Source: Acidimicrobiia bacterium
GTDB lineage: Bacteria > Actinomycetota > Acidimicrobiia > IMCC26256 > JAENVU01
Assembly: GCA_025361725.1 (NCBI GenBank)
Contig: JANYJV010000125.1
Coordinates: forward strand, 1-34,688
Length of the DNA stretch: 34,688 nt
Reading direction: 5' to 3'
Shown here: piece after piece, positions 24,541 to 31,985 of the stretch
Layout of the letters: every line of letters starts with the position of its first letter
How positions within the stretch are numbered: position 1 is the stretch's first letter
The notes under the pieces: model-generated
What the model was told of the DNA's origin: nothing
What the model saw: only the letters and a program-made list of their open reading frames with translations
Databases searched by the model: none
Position numbers and translations under genes: made by a program

Positions 24541-24873
24541 ATGTTCGGAGCCCGGCGCCGCCGTCAAGAACGCGAGCAGTTCCTCATGGTGCATTCGAAG
24601 ATCGCGGCCATCCACGGTGACCTCCTCCGGCGCGACGAAGAGCTGCTCCGGGCGCTCTCGACGCTCACCGCCGCGACCGACCACGTGAGTGCGCGTCTCG
24701 AATCGGACTCCGCCATGGCGCGGGTCCTCACCGAGTTGGTCTCAGCCCGCGAGCCGGCGGCGATCGACCTCACCAGGGAGCGAGTCCTCGGCGGATCGGT
24801 GACCGGCGACCCGTCGGCGGAGCCCGCCCCACCCAACCGTCTGGCGTCACCCGCGCCGCGTCGAGCGGTCTGA
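24541..24873 (+). CDS. hypothetical small protein with coiled-coil-like helix
   Basis: 110 residues from ATG 24541, chosen over ATG 24514 because GGGGAGG ends 5 bases before it. The first 75 residues are charged and helical with a heptad-like Leu pattern (HSKIAAIHGDLLRRDEELLRALSTLTAATDHVSARLESD). The tail is Pro/Ala/Arg-rich and probably disordered. No family recognised. It is divergent from recQ and converges on the methyltransferase operon. Confidence 0.55.
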   Translation: MFGARRRRQEREQFLMVHSKIAAIHGDLLRRDEELLRALSTLTAATDHVSARLESDSAMARVLTELVSAREPAAIDLTRERVLGGSVTGDPSAEPAPPNRLASPAPRRAV

Positions 24874-24887
24874 GCGACGCCAGAGCG

Positions 24888-26426
24888 TTATTCGAACTCG
24901 TCGGGGAGTTCGGATTTGCGTTTGCTGACGAACTCGCGGAGTTCCTCGTCGATCGCCGGATCGAGAGCGGGCGGTTCGTAGCTCTCCAGGCGGGTCTTCC
25001 AGATCGCGTTGGCCCGCTGGGCCGCGTCGAGGGAGCCCTCTTCGCTCCACTGTTCGAAGCTCGAGTTGTCGGCGATGTCCGAGCGGTAGAACGCGTGCTC
25101 GAAGTTGGCGAGCGTGTGCGCGGCGCCGAGGAAGTGAACTCCGGGCACCTGCTCGCGGAAGGCGTCCATCGCCTGGCCGTTCTCTGAGAGGTCCAGCCCT
25201 TTCGCGAACGTGGCCAGCATGCCGAGTTGGTCGTCATCGATGACGAACTTCTCGTACCCAATCGCGAGACCGCCCTCGAGCCAACCGGCCGCGTGTAGCA
25301 CGAAGTTCACGCCGGCCATGAGCGTGGGGATCAGCGTGGACGCGGACTCGTACGCCGCCTGCGCGTCCGGAACCTTCGACGCGGTGAGCGCGCCACCGGA
25401 CCGGAACGGGACCCGCAGCCGGCGGGCTAGAGCAGCGCACGTGTAGAGCACGATCGCGGGCTCTGGTGTCCCGAACGTGGGTGCGCCGGTCTGCATCGAC
25501 ATCGAACTCGCGAACGACCCGAAGAGCACTGGCGCGCCGGGGCGAACGAGCTGGACGAATGCCATGCCCGCGAGCGCTTCGGCAAGGGTCTGGGCGGCGA
25601 CGGCCGCGGAAGTGGTCGGTGCCATAGCGCCGGCGAGGATGAACGGCGTGATGATCGTCGCCTGATTGTGTTCGGCGTACACACGCGCGGCTTCGAGCAT
25701 GGAGGCATCCCACACCAATGGCGACGACGCGTTGATCAGGCTCGTCATCACCGTGCGGTCCTGCAAGTCGCCACCGAAACCGATGCGCGCAAGTTCGAAA
25801 CTGTCCTCGGCCCGGCTTCCCGCCGTGACTGAACCCATGAAGGCCTTGTCGCTGAAGCGCAGATGGGCGGACACCATGTCCAGGTGCCGCTTGCTGACGG
25901 GCACGTCGACGGGTTCGCACACCGTGCCGCCGGAATGGTGGAGATGGGGTGACAGGTACGCGAGCTTCACGAAGTTCTCGAAGTCCGCGAGCGTGGCATA
26001 ACGGCGACCGCGGTCGAGGTCGAAGACGAACGGCGATCCGTAGTTCGGAGCAAAGACGGTGGCGTTCCCGCCGATCTGCACGTTGTTCGCCGGGTTGCGC
26101 GCGTGTTGCGTGTACACCTCGGGCGCGGTCGCCTGAACGAGCGAGCGACACAGGCCGCGAGGAAAACGCACGCGCGTCCCCTGCACGTCCGCACCGGCAC
26201 CGCGGAACAGGTCGATGGCGAGTTGATGGTCCCGAACCTCGATGCCGACCTCTTCGAGGATCGTGTCGGCATTGTGCTCCACGATCTCGAGGCCTTCCTC
26301 GGACACGAGTTCGTACGGCCGCAGTTGACGGGTCAGGAACGGCTCGCGCGCGATCACGTGCGCGGCGCGTACTGCTTGACGCCCGGCTCGCCCTCCGCTG
26401 CGCCGACCCTTGGGTTGCTCCGTCAC
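24888..26426 (-). CDS. MttB-family (non-pyrrolysine) corrinoid-dependent methyltransferase
   Basis: 512 residues from GTG 26426, which overlaps the end of the activator gene by four bases (GTGA), ending in TAA. The sequence has the trimethylamine methyltransferase (MttB) family pattern: EEVGIEVRDHQLAIDLFRGAGADV near the N-terminus, the GSPFVFDLD segment, GAPTFGTPEPAIVLY, and KVPDAQAAYESASTLIPTLMAGVNFVLHAAGWLEGGL. The frame is continuous with no in-frame amber codon, so it belongs to the non-pyrrolysine branch. Characterised members of that branch demethylate quaternary amines such as glycine betaine, proline betaine, carnitine or gamma-butyrobetaine. It would pass the methyl group to the corrinoid protein encoded at 29350-30051. 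The divergent quaternary-amine importer supports a betaine-type substrate, but the exact one is open. Confidence 0.9.
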   Translation of the reverse strand: MTEQPKGRRSGGRAGRQAVRAAHVIAREPFLTRQLRPYELVSEEGLEIVEHNADTILEEVGIEVRDHQLAIDLFRGAGADVQGTRVRFPRGLCRSLVQATAPEVYTQHARNPANNVQIGGNATVFAPNYGSPFVFDLDRGRRYATLADFENFVKLAYLSPHLHHSGGTVCEPVDVPVSKRHLDMVSAHLRFSDKAFMGSVTAGSRAEDSFELARIGFGGDLQDRTVMTSLINASSPLVWDASMLEAARVYAEHNQATIITPFILAGAMAPTTSAAVAAQTLAEALAGMAFVQLVRPGAPVLFGSFASSMSMQTGAPTFGTPEPAIVLYTCAALARRLRVPFRSGGALTASKVPDAQAAYESASTLIPTLMAGVNFVLHAAGWLEGGLAIGYEKFVIDDDQLGMLATFAKGLDLSENGQAMDAFREQVPGVHFLGAAHTLANFEHAFYRSDIADNSSFEQWSEEGSLDAAQRANAIWKTRLESYEPPALDPAIDEELREFVSKRKSELPDEFE

Positions 26427-28426
26427 GGTGTCTCCTTGATGGTTCGGCGCGCCCGGGTGCGGATCGGCGCGCGGCGTTCGGGAAGATCGACGAACTCGAC
26501 GAGGCGGGGGGTGGGCGCGGTCGTATGGGGAAAGCCCATCGCCGCCACGAACAGTTCCTGGAAGCGCGGTTCTATCGCCGTCTCCAACTTCACGACGTGC
26601 CGGACCGCGCTCTCGATTTCGCGGCGTTGCGCGCCGGAGAGCAGGGCCCGGACCGCGCCGGCGCCGGCAGCATTGCCGACACCGCGCACACCGTCGAGCG
26701 GACAGTCGGGCACGAGTCCGAGCACCATCGCGTACAACGGGTCGATGTGCGCGCCAAACGCGCCGGCCAGTCGAATGTCGGTGACGGTCGTCAGGTCCGC
26801 GTGTTCGAGCAAGAGGTCGATGCCGGCCCGGAGTGCAGCCTTCGCAAGTTGGATCGCACGCACGTCGTTCTGGGTGACGCGGAGTTGCGTGTCGCTATCT
26901 TCGAAGAGGACGTACGCGAACGTCCGCCCGTCGGGGACGACGTGCGGCGTGGATCTATCACCGGGTCGGATCGTGCCGTCGGCCGTGATCACCCCGGCGA
27001 GGAACAGTTCGGCGATCGCTTCGACGATGCCGGACCCGCAGATCCCAGTGACTGCGGGGGCTTCGGACTCGAACGCGGGATCGTCGCTCCAGCGATCGCA
27101 CCCGATGACCCGCACCCGCGGGGCCAGGGTGGCGCGATCGATGCGGACCCGTTCGATCGCGCCGACGGTGGCGCGCTGCCCGCTGCTGATCTGGGCGCCC
27201 TCGAACGCGGGGCCGGTCGGGCTCGATGCGGCGAACACCGCGTCGACCGAACCGAGGACGATCTCGGCGTTGGTGCCGATGTCCACCAACAGCTGCGGGT
27301 GATCGGAGCGATGCGGTCCTTCGGCCAGCATCGCGGCGGCGGTGTCGGCGCCGACGTGACCGGCGATGCACGGCAGGAGATAGACCGCGGCGTTCGGGAG
27401 GTCGACGCCGAGATCGCGCGCCCGAGTGTGCACGGCCTCGTCGGTCGCGAGTTCGAAGGGCGCGGTCCCGAGCGGCGTCGGATCGATGCCGAGCACGAGG
27501 TGATGCATGATCGGATTTCCAACGATCACCGTGTCCAGCACGTGGGTCGGGTCGACGGCCGCTGCGTCCGTCAGCTCCCGCACCAGTTCGGCGAGCGCCG
27601 TCCGAACTGCGGCGGTCAGCTGCTGCTGACCACCCGGGTTCATCATCACGTACGAGACGCGGCTCATGAGGTCTTCGCCGAAGCGGATCTGCGGGTTCAT
27701 CCGTCCTGCGGATCCGAGGACCTCGCCCGTCGTGAGATCGCACAGGTGGCCGGCGATGGTGGTGGAACCGACATCGATGGCGATCCCGTAGACAGCGTCG
27801 GTAAATTCGGCAAACGCAGCGGCGAGTGTGGGAGGCCCGCCGTCCGGGTTGTGTCGCAACGCGAGTGTCGCGGCGCGCGGTTCCCCTGCGAACGCGCCAT
27901 GCAACCCGACGAGCGCGCCGGTGTCCACGCCGCCAACCTCGATGCCGTGTTGCTCCCGCATCGCGCCACGAATCGCGCCGACGAGACTCTCCCGGTCCGA
28001 AACTTCCCCATCCTCAATCTCGACGTAGGCGAGCGTCACGACTGGATCGACGACGAGATCGTCGAGGGTCACGGTCTTGCGTACCACCTGCCGATGCACC
28101 TGGCTGGCGGCCGGCACGTCGATGACCGCGTCGTGCTGGAGGGTGGCCGAGCACCCGAGACGAGCGTTCGGTGCGAGCGGTCGGTTGGCTCGGTAGTCGG
28201 TTTCCATCGCCGCCGGCACGGAAAGCGCAGAGTCGTCCGACTGGATCGACCACTTGGCGAACGAACCAGTCGTCGGCAGCACTTGGCAGTGTCCGCAGAT
28301 GCCGCGGCCACCACACACGGTGTCGAGGTCGACGCCCAAGGCCCGGGCCGCGTCGAGCACGGTCGTGCCCGCTGGCACCGTCCCGGCGAGGCCGGACGGG
28401 GTGAAGACCACGCGAACGTTGGTCAC
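26423..28426 (-). CDS. RACo-type ATP-dependent reductive activator of corrinoid protein, N-terminal [2Fe-2S]
   Basis: 667 residues from GTG 28426, overlapping the preceding stop by four bases (GTGA). An N-terminal ferredoxin domain has Cys38, Cys44, Cys47 and Cys92 arranged C-x5-C-x2-C...C, fitting a [2Fe-2S] cluster. The C-terminal two thirds are an ASKHA-type ATPase of the RACo/DUF4445 class: IAIDVGSTTIAG, LLVDIGTNAEIVLG, TGPAFEGAQISSG, GICGSGIVEAIAEL and LAGAFG. Such proteins use ATP to push an electron from the iron-sulfur cluster into inactive Co(II) corrinoid and so restore the Co(I) form. It differs from RamA, which has C-terminal [4Fe-4S] clusters. Its likely partner is the corrinoid protein in the same operon. 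Confidence 0.92.
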   Translation of the reverse strand: MTNVRVVFTPSGLAGTVPAGTTVLDAARALGVDLDTVCGGRGICGHCQVLPTTGSFAKWSIQSDDSALSVPAAMETDYRANRPLAPNARLGCSATLQHDAVIDVPAASQVHRQVVRKTVTLDDLVVDPVVTLAYVEIEDGEVSDRESLVGAIRGAMREQHGIEVGGVDTGALVGLHGAFAGEPRAATLALRHNPDGGPPTLAAAFAEFTDAVYGIAIDVGSTTIAGHLCDLTTGEVLGSAGRMNPQIRFGEDLMSRVSYVMMNPGGQQQLTAAVRTALAELVRELTDAAAVDPTHVLDTVIVGNPIMHHLVLGIDPTPLGTAPFELATDEAVHTRARDLGVDLPNAAVYLLPCIAGHVGADTAAAMLAEGPHRSDHPQLLVDIGTNAEIVLGSVDAVFAASSPTGPAFEGAQISSGQRATVGAIERVRIDRATLAPRVRVIGCDRWSDDPAFESEAPAVTGICGSGIVEAIAELFLAGVITADGTIRPGDRSTPHVVPDGRTFAYVLFEDSDTQLRVTQNDVRAIQLAKAALRAGIDLLLEHADLTTVTDIRLAGAFGAHIDPLYAMVLGLVPDCPLDGVRGVGNAAGAGAVRALLSGAQRREIESAVRHVVKLETAIEPRFQELFVAAMGFPHTTAPTPRLVEFVDLPERRAPIRTRARRTIKETP

Positions 28427-28749
28427 GATGCGGGGCCGGGCTCGTAGCCAGAGTTGCGAGCGATGGCCGTGAGGCGTTCTTTCGAATACTCGGCGTCGAA
28501 GCGGGCGGCGGCGGCATCGGCCTCGGCCTGCAACGCGCCGGCGTTGAGCCCGGCGGGGAGCGGCACCGCGTCGCGTCGCCACTCCGACACGTAGTCCGTG
28601 GCCTGCGTCAAGCCCGCGGCCATCGCGGCTTCGTCGACGGCGCGCTGGAATCGGCGTGGCAGGACGGCTTGATAGCGGGTCCGGCCCTCCTGCGCGTTCA
28701 CCTGAGTCGGGATGTCCCGCCACCAAATGGTCACGAGCTTCGGGGCCAC
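28423..28749 (-). CDS. 'Virulence factor' (PF13769-type) small protein of methyltransferase operons
   Basis: 108 residues from GTG 28749, two bases after the stop of the DUF1638 gene. The start KLVTIWWRDIPTQV followed by LPRRFQRAVDEAAMAAG and DYVSEWRRD is the pattern of the small family named 'virulence factor'. The name is historical and implies no role in disease here. From memory, such proteins are found beside corrinoid methyltransferase genes. No catalytic motif is evident. The WW and RR motifs could be for binding. Its place between DUF1638 and the activator, with a four-base overlap to the activator, makes a role in the methyl-transfer complex likely. Confidence 0.75.
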   Translation of the reverse strand: MAPKLVTIWWRDIPTQVNAQEGRTRYQAVLPRRFQRAVDEAAMAAGLTQATDYVSEWRRDAVPLPAGLNAGALQAEADAAAARFDAEYSKERLTAIARNSGYEPGPAS

Positions 28750-28751
28750 GA

Positions 28752-29357
28752 TCAGGCCACCGCGGCGCGCACGGCCGCCGCGAACGGATCGAGGCCGACG
28801 TGGACGTGTTCGAACGCGAGTCCGAGCCGCTCGGCCGCGGCGCGTCCAAGATCGCTCAGCTCGGGATCGTCGGACTGCGACAGCAAGACAACCCGGGTGT
28901 AGTGACCGAAGTACTGGTCGCGCAGCTCCGGGTGCCGGTCCAGCCCGAGCCCTTGGATGACCAGCGCGTCGAAGTGCCGGGCGAGGAAGTCGGTGAGATA
29001 GAAGGTGCCGGGTTCGGCGTCGGCGAGTGCGGCGAAGGTCGCGGCGCCGGCGAGGAACTCGTAGCAGTGAGCACCGGGAAGCCGGGTCGCACCGAGCCGG
29101 CTGATCAGCGGGTCGAGGAGACCGCCGGTGCCGCAGTCGGCGTACGCGATGAACACGCGATCGTGCGGTACCGCGGCCGCGACCGCGCGCTCGACGGCCG
29201 CCGGAATCTCTGCGGGACGGTTGTGCAGGTTCGCAGGCAGATACACGACGTCGACGCGGTCATCGCCGTCCGGAAGCTGGCTGAGCACGGTCCGCAACTC
29301 ACGAACGAGTGCGCCGCACGCGACCACCAGGGTCCGGGCCGCGCTCGACTCAGACAC
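28752..29357 (-). CDS. DUF1638-family protein
   Basis: 201 residues from GTG 29357, overlapping the end of the corrinoid-protein gene by eight bases (GTGTCTGA). Features are LVVACGALVRELRTVL, DVVYLPANLHNRPAEIPAAVERAV, VFIAYADCGTGGLLDPLI and CYEFLAG, matching DUF1638, which has conserved Cys and His residues and occurs near corrinoid methyltransferases. One can imagine metal or corrinoid handling from the conserved Cys (in ACGAL, ADCGTGG and HCYEF), but no biochemical role is established to my knowledge. Confidence 0.82.
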   Translation of the reverse strand: MSESSAARTLVVACGALVRELRTVLSQLPDGDDRVDVVYLPANLHNRPAEIPAAVERAVAAAVPHDRVFIAYADCGTGGLLDPLISRLGATRLPGAHCYEFLAGAATFAALADAEPGTFYLTDFLARHFDALVIQGLGLDRHPELRDQYFGHYTRVVLLSQSDDPELSDLGRAAAERLGLAFEHVHVGLDPFAAAVRAAVA

Positions 29358-30051
29358 GGGCTCGACGCTGCGCAACCAACGTCTTCGCAGTCTCGGCCGC
29401 GATCGACGCGTCACGGCAGTACGCGTCGGCGCCGACCGCGGCACCGAACTCTTCGTTGAGTGGAGCGCCACCGACGAGCACGATGTAGTCGTCGCGTCGC
29501 CCTTTGTCCTTCAGCGTGTCGATGACGATCTTCATGTAAGGCATCGTCGTGGTGAGGAGCGCCGAGAGTCCGAGGATGTCGGGCTGGTGCTCGTCCAACG
29601 CGGCGAGGTACTCGTCCACGGACGTGTTCACCCCGAGGTCGATGACGTCGAAGCCGGCGCCTTCCATCATCATCGCAACGAGGTTCTTCCCGATGTCGTG
29701 GATGTCGCCCTTCACGGTTCCGATGACGATCGTGCCGATCGGCTTGGCGCCGGTCTCGGCGAGCAGGGGACGCAGGAGTGCCATGCCCGCTTTCATCGCG
29801 TTGGCGGACAGCAGGACTTCCGGAACGAAGAGAATGCCGTCCCGGAAGTCGATACCGACGATGCGCATACCCTCCACGAGCGCGTCGTCGAGCACCTGCT
29901 GGGCCGAGCTACCACGGTCCAACAGGATCTGTGTGCCCTCCGCGATCTCGTCGGCCAAGCCGTCGTACAGGTCGTCGTGCATCTGACTGATGAGCTCGGC
30001 GTCGGCGAGGGCCGAGAGGTCGATGGCGTCGTCGTCCGGTTGGTCGGTCAT
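29350..30051 (-). CDS. corrinoid (B12-binding) methyl-carrier protein, MttC/MtgC-like
   Basis: 233 residues from ATG 30051, with GGGGA about 4 bases upstream; an in-frame ATG at 30066 lacks a ribosome site. An N-terminal helical cap domain (GTQILLDRGSSAQQVLDDALVEGMRIVGIDFRDGILFVPEVLLSANAM, residues about 40-90) is followed by the B12-binding Rossmann domain. That domain carries VKGDIHDIGKNLV, the DxHxxG motif whose His ligates cobalt, then GVNTSVDEYLAAL and LVGGAPLNEEFGAAVGADAY. This is the standard two-domain corrinoid protein of methylamine and betaine methyltransferase systems. It is the first gene of the five-gene operon, divergent from an IclR regulator. Confidence 0.95.
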   Translation of the reverse strand: MTDQPDDDAIDLSALADAELISQMHDDLYDGLADEIAEGTQILLDRGSSAQQVLDDALVEGMRIVGIDFRDGILFVPEVLLSANAMKAGMALLRPLLAETGAKPIGTIVIGTVKGDIHDIGKNLVAMMMEGAGFDVIDLGVNTSVDEYLAALDEHQPDILGLSALLTTTMPYMKIVIDTLKDKGRRDDYIVLVGGAPLNEEFGAAVGADAYCRDASIAAETAKTLVAQRRARV

Positions 30052-30077
30052 CGATCCCCACTGCATGTGCGGCGGTC

Positions 30078-30115
30078 GTGGTTTTCCACGATGCGGTTAG
30101 CCTCCACGATGTGGA
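30078..30115. promoter_or_regulatory. candidate IclR operator between the divergent methyltransferase operon and iclR-type gene
   Basis: Two short inverted repeats sit 13 bases apart in the 108-base gap between the start codons: GTGGTTTTCCAC (30078-30089) and TCCACGATGTGGA (30103-30115). They share the half-site TCCACGATG as a direct repeat. IclR proteins often bind GTGGAAA/TTTCCAC-like pairs, so the site is plausible for control of both directions. Confidence 0.5.
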
Positions 30116-30159
30116 AATGATACTGCGCCGGCGCGACGTGATGGCCGGAGCCGGAGCCG

Positions 30160-30891
30160 ATGCCTGACGTCCAGTCGGTTGAGCGTGCCTTCTTGGTGCT
30201 GCGGACGGTGGCGACCGGCTCCGGTGGCGTCAGCGACCTCGCTCGCCGCGCCGGACTTCCCGTGAGCACGACCGCGCGCTTGCTCGCCACTCTCGAGCAC
30301 CTCGGCGCGGTCGTCCGGGTCGAACCGGGTCCGGGGTTTCGGATCGGCCCGTCGATCGGTGACCTAGCGTCCGCCACAGACGCGACGGCCGGCATCGCAA
30401 CGCGAGCGCGGGTGCACCTGGAAGCGCTCGTCGCGGAGGTTGGCGAGACCGCAGGAGTCTCGGTACCGGACGGAAGGCGTGAGGTCCGGTACTTGGATCA
30501 GGTCGAGTGCGACAAGGACGTGATCCTGCGCGATTGGAGCGGCGTGAGCGTGCCACTTCACGCGGTGTCGAGCGGTCTGGTTTTGCTGGCGGCGCGGACC
30601 GAATCCGAGGTCCGCGAATACTGCGCGCACGGGTTGGCGCGGTTCACCAATCGCACGACGACGCGCACTGCCGAACTCAAGCGCCGCCTCGGTCAGATCC
30701 GTAAGGACGGCTACGCCTGGACCGTCGAGGAGTTCATCGACGGTGTGAGTTCCGTCGCGGCCCCGATCCGAGACGGCACGGGTCATGTCATCGGCGCGCT
30801 GCACGTGCACGGTCCGAGCTATCGCGTGAAGAGTTCGAACCGGAAGGTGATTCGTGCGCTGCTCGCCACGGCGGGCCGCCTCTCCGCGTAA
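30160..30891 (+). CDS. IclR-family transcriptional regulator
   Basis: 243 residues from ATG 30160, with GGAG a few bases upstream. An N-terminal winged helix-turn-helix (VSDLARRAGLPVSTTARLLATLEHLGAVVR, about 24-53) is followed by the IclR effector domain: LDQVECDKDVILRDW, VPLHAVSSGLVLLAA (the family's P-x-H-x-x-A-x-G-x-A-like region), RKDGYAWTVEEFIDGVSSVAAPIRDGTGHVIGALHVHGP. Divergent from the corrinoid operon and 49 bases before proV, so it may control both uptake and demethylation. The effector is probably the quaternary amine or a breakdown product (inference). Confidence 0.93.
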   Translation: MPDVQSVERAFLVLRTVATGSGGVSDLARRAGLPVSTTARLLATLEHLGAVVRVEPGPGFRIGPSIGDLASATDATAGIATRARVHLEALVAEVGETAGVSVPDGRREVRYLDQVECDKDVILRDWSGVSVPLHAVSSGLVLLAARTESEVREYCAHGLARFTNRTTTRTAELKRRLGQIRKDGYAWTVEEFIDGVSSVAAPIRDGTGHVIGALHVHGPSYRVKSSNRKVIRALLATAGRLSA

Positions 30892-30940
30892 GTGGGCGAG
30901 CACCTGACGCCAAATCCATTCAGCCCGTAGGGTTCGGCGG

Positions 30941-31975
30941 ATGGGCGATGAGGCAGCACCGATGATCTCGTGTCGTGGGGTGTGGAAGGTGTTCGGCCCG
31001 AAGGCCGAGCGGGTTGTTGGTTCGCCCGATGCGGACCTTCCACGCGCCGAACTCGAGGCCCGCACCGGGTGCGTCGCTGCGGTCAGGGACGTGAGCTTCG
31101 ACGTTCCCGAGGGTGGAGTCTTCGTGGTCATGGGCCTCTCCGGATCGGGGAAGTCCACGCTCATCCGCTGCTTCAGCCGGTTGATCGAGCCCACCGCGGG
31201 CGAGGTCCGGATCGACGGCCAAGACGTGCTCGGACTCAATGCCGGTGAGCTGCGCGAACTCCGCCGGACGCGCCTCTCGATGGTGTTCCAGAACTTCGGG
31301 CTGCTCCCGCACCGGCGGGCGCTCGACAACATTGCCTTCGGTCTCGAAGTCCAGGGCATGGGCAAGGAGGACCGGCTGGCGCGGGCAACCGAGATGCTCG
31401 ATCTCGTTGGGCTCGGGTCGGTGGGCGAGTCTTATCCCGATGAGTTGTCGGGCGGGATGCAGCAGCGGGTCGGGCTGGCCCGTGCGCTCGCCAACGACCC
31501 CGCGATCCTGCTTTTCGACGAGCCGTTCTCCGCGCTGGATCCGCTCATCCGGCGGGACATGCAGGACGAGGTCGTACGTCTCCAACGTGAACTCAAGAAG
31601 ACGGTGGTGTTCATCACCCACGACCTCGCCGAGGCACTGAAGGTGGGGGACCGGATCGCGATCATGCGCGACGGTCGGTTCGTGCAGGTGGGTACGCCTG
31701 AGGAAGTGGTCTCCGCACCGGCGGACGATTACGTGCGGGATTTCGTGCGCGATGTTCCCCGTGGCCGCGTGCTCACGGCTCGCGCCATCATGAATCCGGT
31801 GGCCGAGGGCGCGACGGCGCGCGTATACGCGGCGACGAAGGTGAGCGATCTCGTGCCGGTCGTTGCTGCGACGGATGGTCCCGTGGCCGTGTACGACGAC
31901 GACGGCACGGTGTGTGGTTCGGTCGATCGGGTGTGCGTCCTCGATTCGCTCGCCGACGTCCCGGTCCCAGGGTGA
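30941..31975 (+). CDS. proV: quaternary-amine ABC transporter ATPase, ProV/OpuAA type
   Basis: 344 residues from ATG 30941; ATG 30962 is an alternative with GAGG upstream. Walker [11 protein letters not shown]-loop [16 protein letters not shown], signature LSGGMQQR, Walker [15 protein letters not shown] and H-loop [14 protein letters not shown] are intact and ProV-like (the [18 protein letters not shown] signature region). Residues after 270 form a short C-terminal extension. Unlike classic ProV, this tail lacks an obvious pair of CBS domains, so ionic-strength sensing may be reduced. Ten bases separate the stop from the permease gene, so they are one operon. It powers uptake of betaine- or choline-like compounds together with the next two gene products. 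Confidence 0.93.
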   Translation: MGDEAAPMISCRGVWKVFGPKAERVVGSPDADLPRAELEARTGCVAAVRDVSFDVPEGGVFVVMGLSGSGKSTLIRCFSRLIEPTAGEVRIDGQDVLGLNAGELRELRRTRLSMVFQNFGLLPHRRALDNIAFGLEVQGMGKEDRLARATEMLDLVGLGSVGESYPDELSGGMQQRVGLARALANDPAILLFDEPFSALDPLIRRDMQDEVVRLQRELKKTVVFITHDLAEALKVGDRIAIMRDGRFVQVGTPEEVVSAPADDYVRDFVRDVPRGRVLTARAIMNPVAEGATARVYAATKVSDLVPVVAATDGPVAVYDDDGTVCGSVDRVCVLDSLADVPVPG

Positions 31976-31985
31976 CGGTGGTCCG

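Noticed and set aside
24888-26426. Possible pyrrolysine in the MttB-type gene
   Set aside because: The frame is full length with no in-frame TAG and ends in TAA, so it is the non-pyrrolysine type.
25949-28447. Very long plus-strand open frame opposite the corrinoid activator gene
   Set aside because: Same reason: antisense to a clearly conserved gene, with no recognisable domain.
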